From the NCBI GenBank assembly GCA_937960645.1, contig CALGPJ010000013.1, positions 1 through 36,720 of the forward strand: a DNA stretch of 36,720 bases, in the 5' to 3' direction. Shown in pieces: positions 26,414 to 31,846 of the stretch (its first letter is position 1; every line of letters starts with the position of its first letter). Position numbers and translations under genes: made by a program. The notes under the pieces are model-generated. The model worked only from the letters and a program-made list of their open reading frames with translations. It was not told the DNA's origin and ran no database searches. The DNA is from an uncultured Spirochaetia bacterium (GTDB lineage Bacteria; Spirochaetota; Spirochaetia; JABEVK01).

Positions 26414-26776
26414 GTGACCCAAATCCGCACCTGCCCGCGCTGTGAAAAGGCGTGCAGCCTGCAGATCGACTACCAGGGCAACGAGGTTTTGTCCGTCATC
26501 GGGCATCGTTGCCCTATCGGTATCGAATTCGCCGAGTCCCTTTTCGGCCCTCCGCAGAAAATCGTTACAGCCAGTGTCAGCGTCAAAGGCGGGGTGTACC
26601 CCTCCGTGCCTGCCCGCACCGCTAAACCCGTGCCGGCCGATAAATCGATGGCCGTGATCACTGCGGCGAACAAGCTCCACATCGAAGCGCCCGTGCGCGT
26701 GGGACAGGTCCTGTCACGGAACATCGCCGAAACGGGTGTGGAACTCATCGCCGTCAAGCCTATCGACAAAATGTGA
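26414..26776 (+). CDS. DUF1667 (zinc-finger-like) protein
   Basis: A 120-residue cytoplasmic protein that opens with C-x-x-C (TCPRCEKACSLQI), has a third cysteine in ACSL and a fourth in GHRCPIG, and ends with a segment around APVRVGQVLSRNIAETGVEL, as in DUF1667. Members usually lie next to glycerol-3-phosphate-dehydrogenase-like and pyridine-nucleotide oxidoreductase genes and are thought to be redox or metal-binding partners. Here none of those neighbours is present. The start is GTG with no clear Shine-Dalgarno sequence; the function is not known. Confidence 0.8.
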   Translation: MTQIRTCPRCEKACSLQIDYQGNEVLSVIGHRCPIGIEFAESLFGPPQKIVTASVSVKGGVYPSVPARTAKPVPADKSMAVITAANKLHIEAPVRVGQVLSRNIAETGVELIAVKPIDKM

Positions 26777-26783
26777 TTTTCTC

Positions 26784-26811
26784 TTGCTTTGGTTCATCTT
26801 TTTTATAAACT
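26784..26811 (+). promoter_or_regulatory. Possible promoter of the Hpt gene, start-codon proximal
   Basis: TTGCTT (26784-26789), 16 bases, TAAACT (26806-26811), then seven bases and the GTG at 26819. No Shine-Dalgarno sequence separates them; a leaderless mRNA is predicted. Confidence 0.4.
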
Positions 26812-26818
26812 TTACTCA

Positions 26819-27529
26819 GTGAACGATAAACTGTTGTGCATCGAAACCTATCCCTTCATTCAAACTCTTTTTGAAGACCTGACCTTGAGCCTTGGCTACG
26901 CCGGTTATCGGTTCCAGGGCGGACTTGACTACATTTACATTACCGTCCTCGCAGATCCTGTCGAACTGAAAAACAAGCTCTTTTTGGTATTTTACGACCT
27001 GGCCCGGCAAAACCCCGAGATGAACATTTTCTTCACCATCAGCCACATCGATGAAACGGTCAAATGGATCTTTCGCTCCCCCGCCCCCCTCAAAGGCCTT
27101 GGGGATCCGATTGCCGTACCCCATTGGAAACCCGAATTCTTGCCGCTGGAGAGCATAGGTTTTTACCTGGAATTACCTGCCGGTCCCCTGGAAATTCAGA
27201 ACCTCCCCTTCGACCGCAACAAGGCCAGGGAGCTCTATCTGGATGACAAGCTGATCGACGAGGTCCTCACCAAGTTTATTTTACGTTGTCAGGCCTTGAT
27301 TCGAGAACTCGAAACTGCCATCCAGATCTTGAACCGCGATCAAATTTTTAAAGTGACTCATACCATCAAGGGGTCTGCACGCAACGTCTTTGCCATTCAA
27401 ATCGCTTCCGAGGCTTTGCAACTCGAAAAAATATACAAAACAGCAGACAAAACCCAACTTGAGCATTCTTATCGCAATTTGAAAGACCGTTACAACGAAT
27501 TTTTGCAATTTTTGGAGTACAAATCATGA
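26819..27529 (+). CDS. Hpt phosphotransfer protein with receiver-like N-terminal domain
   Basis: A 236-residue cytoplasmic protein. The C-terminal ~90 residues form an Hpt helical bundle with the phospho-histidine motif HTIKGSARN (H181). The first ~100 residues have alternating strands and helices (LLCIETYPFIQTLFEDL, NIFFTIS) that recall a receiver domain but lack a recognisable acidic pocket. GTG at 26819 is preferred over a TTG at 26789, which lies inside the putative promoter. Its stop codon overlaps the ATG of the receiver gene (ATGA, 27526-27529). The two proteins are probably translated together as a phosphorelay pair. The partner kinase is not encoded here. Confidence 0.8.
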   Translation: MNDKLLCIETYPFIQTLFEDLTLSLGYAGYRFQGGLDYIYITVLADPVELKNKLFLVFYDLARQNPEMNIFFTISHIDETVKWIFRSPAPLKGLGDPIAVPHWKPEFLPLESIGFYLELPAGPLEIQNLPFDRNKARELYLDDKLIDEVLTKFILRCQALIRELETAIQILNRDQIFKVTHTIKGSARNVFAIQIASEALQLEKIYKTADKTQLEHSYRNLKDRYNEFLQFLEYKS

Positions 27530-27861
27530 CAATTCTGGTGGTCGAGGATGATTCGATGCTCCGCAGCCTCCTGACGATGAAACTTCGCCGGAGGGGATGG
27601 ACGGTCATCGAGGCGAGTTCCGGGACAGAGGCCCTCGATTTAGCTCAAAACTCACCCCTGGACATGGTGCTTACCGATATTTCACTTCCGGAAATGGATG
27701 GTAAGGAACTGCGTCGCCAACTGGGAGAGATCCATCCTGATCTAAAAGTGATTGGCATCACCGCCGATTCCGGGGCCTTCCAGGAGCTTCAGCACCTCAA
27801 ATTTTTTCAGATCTGGGAAAAGCCGGTCACGGACGATTTGCTGGATTCAATTACCCTCTAA
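27526..27861 (+). CDS. Single-domain response regulator (CheY-like)
   Basis: A 111-residue receiver domain with no output domain. The acidic pair D8-D9, phospho-acceptor D51 (MVLTDISLPEMDG), T79 and K99 (EKP) are all in place, so it should be phosphorylatable. The segment between T79 and K99 is a little short and unusual (AFQELQHLKFFQIWEKP), which may reflect a specialised partner surface. It overlaps the Hpt gene by four bases, so the likely phosphate donor is H181 of that protein. Its target could be the flagellar motor or another phosphorelay. Confidence 0.88.
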   Translation: MTILVVEDDSMLRSLLTMKLRRRGWTVIEASSGTEALDLAQNSPLDMVLTDISLPEMDGKELRRQLGEIHPDLKVIGITADSGAFQELQHLKFFQIWEKPVTDDLLDSITL

Positions 27862-27872
27862 ATCCCCAAAAT

Positions 27873-27901
27873 TTGCATTTTACTTTCCAAAGTTTCATAA
27901 T
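27873..27901 (+). promoter_or_regulatory. Promoter of the GIDE-like gene
   Basis: TTGCAT (27873-27878), 17 bases, CATAAT (27896-27901). The ATG is 15 bases downstream with CGGAGG between, giving a predicted leader of about 8 bases. Confidence 0.5.
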
Positions 27902-27916
27902 TCTATCGGAGGTTTT

Positions 27917-28717
27917 ATGACATTCATCATCATCGGCGTCGTCCTGATCGCCATTTCATTGGGTTTACTCTTTGCCAGCAAGGGGCAAGCACAAATCGCG
28001 GCCATCCTGAAGATGTCCAAGGCCCATAAGGTTGCAGATATCCTGGGCCTTCAATCCCAGATTGCCCAAGAAATCGGTCCCGGAGCTTTTCGGGAACTCG
28101 TCGAAGTCCGAGGGAAGCCCATTGTTTCCAGTCCCTTGCAAGGAGAATTGAGCGGCAAGCCCTGTCTGTACTACAGGATGACGGTCACTCGGGAATACGA
28201 AGAAACCGATACCTCGACCGACAGCCAGGGGAATCGCACCACAAGCACCCGGAGAGGTAACGAAATCGTCAGCTCCAATACCCGCTTCGTCAATTTCAAG
28301 ATCGATGACGGCAGCGGCGCCATCGAAATCCGCCCCGAAGGCTGTGAAGTGGAACTGGTCAAGGCGGTCGATACCTTTCAGCAAGGTGAAGGTACGGGAT
28401 CGATCTCCTTCGGCAAATTTCATTTGGATTTCGGTAAGACGCCGAGCACTGGCCGCCGAACCATAGGCTATCGTTATGAGGAGCATATTTTACCCCTCGA
28501 TCAACCGATCTTCGTGTTCGGTGAGGCCTCAGACAACGACAATATCTTGAAAATCGGCCGACCGGAGAAAAAGGGGCTGTTTCTCATCAGTACCCGGATC
28601 AAGGAAGAAATTGTGCGCAGCAGAGAGGGGAGCTCCAAAGGATTGAAAATCGGTGCCATCGTCACCGCCGTCCTGGGAGTGGCTGGCGTGGTTCTTGGTA
28701 TTATCTTTCCTTCGTGA
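27917..28717 (+). CDS. GIDE/MULAN-like membrane protein (BAM domain, no RING)
   Basis: A 266-residue protein with one hydrophobic segment at each end (about 2-20 and 243-263). Between them is a domain of ~200 residues matching the GIDE (MULAN 'beside a membrane') family: RELVEVRGKPIVSSPLQGEL, an acidic YEETD region, and near the C-terminal side FGEASDNDN ... GLFLISTR. In eukaryotes this domain belongs to a mitochondrial E3 ligase with a C-terminal RING finger; this bacterial copy has no RING. It is probably an envelope protein with both termini in the membrane; its function is unknown. A CGGAGG site four bases before ATG 27917 sets the start, although the frame is open from 27752. Confidence 0.78.
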   Translation: MTFIIIGVVLIAISLGLLFASKGQAQIAAILKMSKAHKVADILGLQSQIAQEIGPGAFRELVEVRGKPIVSSPLQGELSGKPCLYYRMTVTREYEETDTSTDSQGNRTTSTRRGNEIVSSNTRFVNFKIDDGSGAIEIRPEGCEVELVKAVDTFQQGEGTGSISFGKFHLDFGKTPSTGRRTIGYRYEEHILPLDQPIFVFGEASDNDNILKIGRPEKKGLFLISTRIKEEIVRSREGSSKGLKIGAIVTAVLGVAGVVLGIIFPS

Positions 28718-28723
28718 TACATT
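28695..28723 (+). promoter_or_regulatory. Promoter of the peptide-binding protein gene, start-codon proximal
   Basis: TTGGTA (28695-28700), exactly 17 bases, TACATT (28718-28723), then six bases (GATTGC) and ATG at 28730. No Shine-Dalgarno sequence; a leaderless mRNA is predicted. The -35 and most of the spacer lie within the end of the GIDE-like gene. Confidence 0.5.
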
Positions 28724-28729
28724 GATTGC

Positions 28730-30283
28730 ATGAGAAAAGCAATCTCTTCAATCCTTGTATTTTGTGCGATTTTATCGGCAAATGGGCAGGCGGGTGATCG
28801 GCCCCTGAAGATTGCGATGCCTTCGGCACAGGTCCTGTTTCACCCCCATCTTGCCGACACATCCATCGCGCACCAGATCTTTACGGGCCTCTTCGATACC
28901 CTCGTGAATCTCAACCCGGAAACTCTTTTCCCCGAACCGGGTCTGGCCGAGGCATGGAACTTTTCCGACGACGGAAAAATCCTGACCCTGAACCTTCGAC
29001 GAAATTTGAAATGGTCGAACGGCGATCCCATTTCAGCCCGTGACGTCGTCGACACCTGGTTCACCCTCATCGAACCCCAATCCCGAAGCAGTTGGGTCTC
29101 GATGCTCGACGATGTCGTCAATGCCGACGCCTATCGGTCAGGCCGGGTGCGTGACCGGGGCCAGGTGGGAATCAGCGCCCAGGACAATCGGATCACTATT
29201 CGATTGAAGCGCCCCAGTCCCCATTTCATCACGGTTTTAGCGCACTACAGCCTGGCCCCCATTCACCCGTCTTACCGGCGCCAGGTCAATCCCAACCCCG
29301 TTAACCTGCCGGTAAGCGGGCCCTACAAAGTAGAAAGCTACAGCCCGACCCGCCTCGTCATGGTGAAAAACGACAACCATTGGGAAAGCTCGGAAGTTTC
29401 CGTCAACCGGATCGAAATCCAATTTACGGATGACGAGGACGCTGTCAGTCGAGCTTATTCTCGTGGTGAAATCGATTGGTTGGACCATATCGTGAATCCG
29501 GAGCTGATTCTCAATCGTGACGATGTGAAATTTAACCCCAGTTATTCGGTTTCTTACTTTTTTTTCAACTCCAAAGTGGCACCCTACAACGACGAGCGCG
29601 TCCGGCGTGCCCTTGTCCTGCTGCTTGACCATGATGCCTTGCGGGAGGAAGAAGTCTTTGCCAGCCCTACCCTGGTGCCGCCCATCCCGCCCTACCCGAC
29701 GGTCCGCGGCATTGACAAGCAAAACAAAGATGAGGCCACCAGACTTCTCCAGGCGGCAGGATACCCCCGCGGCCGGGGGCTGCCCCCGATTCGAATGGTT
29801 TTACCGGAAAGCGAATACTTCAAAAGGCGGGTGGCTATCATTCAAAAATCGTGGGAAGGATTCGTCAAAACCGAGGCTTTCTACATACCCTGGTCAGAGT
29901 TTTATGATCGCATCAAAACCGAGACCTTTACCCTCAGTTTTCACAGTTGGATTGGTGACTTTCCCGATCCCTTTACCTTCCTGATTCTTTTCGAGGCTGG
30001 ATCCTCCCTGAACATTTCCAATCTCCAGGATAATGATTATAACAATTTTCTCAATCAGGCACGAAACAAATTGGAAGCTAACGCGCGCTTTCAGAGTTAC
30101 GGCCAGGCAGAGGAACGCCTCCTGACCTCCGGCGCGGTCATTCCCCTGTCTTTCGGCTACAGCGTCCACGTCCTCGATACCAATTTCATTGGGGGTTGGA
30201 CGCCCAATCTTCTGGACTTTCATCCGTACAAAAAGATTCGATTCCTCGGCAACAGACTGGGTCCCAATTTGACTCGACGTTGA
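28730..30283 (+). CDS. Oligopeptide ABC transporter substrate-binding protein (SBP family 5)
   Basis: A 517-residue periplasmic binding protein of the OppA/DppA family. A signal peptide (about 1-21) has no lipobox. The family signature region is present: HQIFTGLFDTLVNL, then PGLAEAWNFSDDGKILTLNLRRNLKWSNGDPISARDVVDTW. It would capture peptides or related solutes. No permease or ATPase gene lies next to it, so it either serves a transporter encoded elsewhere or acts as a sensor. Downstream, carD begins 30 bases after the stop, under its own promoter. Confidence 0.92.
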   Translation: MRKAISSILVFCAILSANGQAGDRPLKIAMPSAQVLFHPHLADTSIAHQIFTGLFDTLVNLNPETLFPEPGLAEAWNFSDDGKILTLNLRRNLKWSNGDPISARDVVDTWFTLIEPQSRSSWVSMLDDVVNADAYRSGRVRDRGQVGISAQDNRITIRLKRPSPHFITVLAHYSLAPIHPSYRRQVNPNPVNLPVSGPYKVESYSPTRLVMVKNDNHWESSEVSVNRIEIQFTDDEDAVSRAYSRGEIDWLDHIVNPELILNRDDVKFNPSYSVSYFFFNSKVAPYNDERVRRALVLLLDHDALREEEVFASPTLVPPIPPYPTVRGIDKQNKDEATRLLQAAGYPRGRGLPPIRMVLPESEYFKRRVAIIQKSWEGFVKTEAFYIPWSEFYDRIKTETFTLSFHSWIGDFPDPFTFLILFEAGSSLNISNLQDNDYNNFLNQARNKLEANARFQSYGQAEERLLTSGAVIPLSFGYSVHVLDTNFIGGWTPNLLDFHPYKKIRFLGNRLGPNLTRR

Positions 30284-30308
30284 CATTTTAACAAAATCAT
30301 GATAAATT
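30280..30308 (+). promoter_or_regulatory. carD-nth promoter, start-codon proximal
   Basis: TTGACA (30280-30285; it overlaps the stop codon of the preceding gene), exactly 17 bases, TAAATT (30303-30308), then GGAGC and ATG at 30314. The start codon lies five bases after the -10, so the mRNA would be leaderless or start inside the first codon's neighbourhood. Confidence 0.65.
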
Positions 30309-30313
30309 GGAGC

Positions 30314-30832
30314 ATGCCCGCAAGTGCAAGCGGGGCTGTCAAGCCCCGCTACAAGGTCAATCAACGCATCGTGTACCCGATTCAGGGTGTCGGTAGCATC
30401 CAGGCGATCATCGAAAAAGAGTTTCAGGGACGTAAAGTTCTCTACTACAATATCTACCTCCAGGTCAATGACATGACGGTCATGGTCCCTGTCGAAAAAG
30501 CGGATGAATTAGGTCTTCGCGCCATTTCGGAGCAGTCCAAGGTCAAAGAGGCCCTCAACATCATCAGTAAGTCCAGCAATCCCGGTACCAACGACTGGAA
30601 ACTCCGCTATCAGACCAACATGAATCTGCTGAAGGAGGGAACCGTCAGCAAGATCGCCACTGTCGTGCGTGATCTTTACCACCGGAGCAAGACCAAGGAA
30701 CTGCCGATCATGGAGCGCAAACTTTACGATAATGCCCTGCGGCTCTTGATCGATGAGGTCACGTATTCCTTGAACCTGCCCTCCCATGAGGCAGAACAAA
30801 TGATTCTCTCCAAGCTGGAACTCAAGAGTTAA
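30314..30832 (+). CDS. carD: CarD/CdnL-family RNA polymerase-binding regulator
   Basis: A 172-residue protein. The N-terminal RNA-polymerase-interacting domain (about 12-70) begins 'Y-K-V-N-Q-R-I-V-Y-P-x-x-G-V-G', the standard CarD_CdnL_TRCF opening, and the C-terminal ~90 residues form the helical DNA-binding part (ending ...EAEQMILSKLE). CarD proteins stabilise the open promoter complex, notably at rRNA promoters, and are conserved in spirochaetes. ATG at 30314 is preferred over an ATG at 30299: the latter overlaps the -10 element and would add five residues (MINWS) upstream of the family start. nth follows after two bases. Confidence 0.92.
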   Translation: MPASASGAVKPRYKVNQRIVYPIQGVGSIQAIIEKEFQGRKVLYYNIYLQVNDMTVMVPVEKADELGLRAISEQSKVKEALNIISKSSNPGTNDWKLRYQTNMNLLKEGTVSKIATVVRDLYHRSKTKELPIMERKLYDNALRLLIDEVTYSLNLPSHEAEQMILSKLELKS

Positions 30833-30834
30833 CG

Positions 30835-31497
30835 ATGCCCGTCGATCGTCCTGAGTGGAATGATTTCTTTATCGAACTGCAACAGGTCGTTGAGGATGAT
30901 GCCCTTCCCTCCGTCAATACGATCAAGGGCGCCGGAGGAACGGCCTTTGCCGTTTTGGTCGCCAGTGTTCTCAGCCTTCGAACCCGTGACGATGTGACTC
31001 TCCGATCGACCAAACGCCTTTTGGAAATAGCGGACACTCCCCAAAAACTCCTCCAGCATTCGGCTGAAGAGATCGAAAAGCGCATCTACCCGGTAGGGTT
31101 TTATCGGATGAAGGCCAAGCATCTGCTGGGTATATCTTCGATCCTGGTGGAAAAGTACAAGGGACAGGTCCCGAACACCTATGACGATCTGATTTCCCTT
31201 CCAGGGGTAGGCCCCAAGGCCGCCAACCTTATTCTCAGCGTCGCCTTTGGATTGGACGCCCTGTCCGTGGACACCCACGTTCACCGAATCGTCAATCGGA
31301 TGGGCTGGGTGGCGACACCTTCCCCCGAAACAACCGAGGTCGAACTCAAAAAAATCGCCCCGCGAGAGCATTGGAACCTGATCAACGGTGCGTTTGTGCA
31401 ATTTGGTCAAAAGATATGCTTGCCCGCCAGCCCGCGATGCTCGGAATGCCCTTTTACCGATTGGTGTCCGAAAAAATCCGTTTTACACAGCCGCTAG
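30835..31497 (+). CDS. nth: Endonuclease III (DNA glycosylase/AP lyase)
   Basis: A 220-residue base-excision repair enzyme that removes oxidised pyrimidines. The helix-hairpin-helix is LPGVGPKAANLIL with the catalytic lysine K128, and the catalytic aspartate is D146 in SVDTHVHRIVNR. The four cysteines of the 4Fe-4S loop have the exact C-x6-C-x2-C-x5-C spacing (C195, C202, C205, C211). It begins two bases after carD, so it is co-transcribed with a global transcription regulator. The segment between nth and the opposing tRNA operon is 42 bases with no clear terminator, only a run of seven T. Confidence 0.95.
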   Translation: MPVDRPEWNDFFIELQQVVEDDALPSVNTIKGAGGTAFAVLVASVLSLRTRDDVTLRSTKRLLEIADTPQKLLQHSAEEIEKRIYPVGFYRMKAKHLLGISSILVEKYKGQVPNTYDDLISLPGVGPKAANLILSVAFGLDALSVDTHVHRIVNRMGWVATPSPETTEVELKKIAPREHWNLINGAFVQFGQKICLPASPRCSECPFTDWCPKKSVLHSR

Positions 31498-31539
31498 GAC
31501 GACAACCAGGATTTGTTTTTTTGGTAGGACCAGCCCTGA

Positions 31540-31611
31540 CATCTCCAACGGGAATCGAACCCGTGTTTACGCCTTGAGAGGGCGTCGTCCTGACCGCTAG
31601 ACGATGGAGAC
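31540..31611 (-). tRNA. tRNA-Glu (anticodon CTC)
   Basis: A 72-base cloverleaf on the minus strand. The acceptor stem is GTCTCCA/TGGAGAT, the anticodon stem ACGCC/GGCGT holds loop CTCTCAA (anticodon CTC), and the T arm is ACGGG-TTCGATT-CCCGT. Discriminator base is G, as usual for tRNA-Glu. The 3' CCA is not encoded. It is the last of three tandem tRNAs. Confidence 0.93.
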
Positions 31612-31617
31612 AGGTAA

Positions 31618-31689
31618 CATCTCCTAGGGGATTCGAACCCCTGTTGACGGGATGAAAACCCGTTGTCCTAACCCCTAGACGAAGGAGAC
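31618..31689 (-). tRNA. tRNA-Glu (anticodon TTC)
   Basis: A 72-base cloverleaf on the minus strand. The acceptor stem is GTCTCCT/AGGAGAT, the anticodon stem ACGGG/CCCGT holds loop TTTTCAT (anticodon TTC), and the T arm is AGGGG-TTCGAAT-CCCCT. Discriminator is G; CCA is not encoded. It is six bases from the next tRNA-Glu gene, whose first six acceptor bases are identical, suggesting an ancient duplication with anticodon change. Confidence 0.94.
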
Positions 31690-31730
31690 ACGCTGACAGG
31701 AAGGTATCAAACCCTGTCCATCCTGTCAAG

Positions 31731-31803
31731 TGAGCCGGCGCGGATTCGAACCGCGGACCCACGCCTTAAAAGGGCGTTGCTCTACCTGCTGAGCTACCGG
31801 CCC
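31731..31803 (-). tRNA. tRNA-Lys (anticodon TTT)
   Basis: A 73-base cloverleaf on the minus strand. The acceptor stem is GGGCCGG/CCGGCTC, the D arm starts TAGCTCAG, the anticodon stem ACGCC/GGCGT holds loop CTTTTAA (anticodon TTT), and the T loop is TTCGAAT. Discriminator is A; CCA is not encoded. It is the first gene of the operon, 41 bases ahead of tRNA-Glu(TTC). Confidence 0.95.
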
Positions 31804-31812
31804 GACGAGGAC

Positions 31813-31841
31813 ACTTTACCTATGGATGTCGGGAATGTCAA
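31813..31841 (-). promoter_or_regulatory. Promoter of the tRNA operon
   Basis: On the minus strand TTGACA (31841-31836), exactly 17 bases, TAAAGT (31818-31813). The first base of tRNA-Lys is nine bases further on. This promoter drives a stable RNA, so it independently shows the -35/-10 form used by the main sigma factor here. Confidence 0.65.
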
Positions 31842-31846
31842 CAGAG

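Noticed and set aside
31498-31539. Intrinsic terminator between nth and the tRNA operon
   Set aside because: There is a run of seven T (plus strand) but no stable stem before it, and no T-run on the minus strand after the last tRNA.
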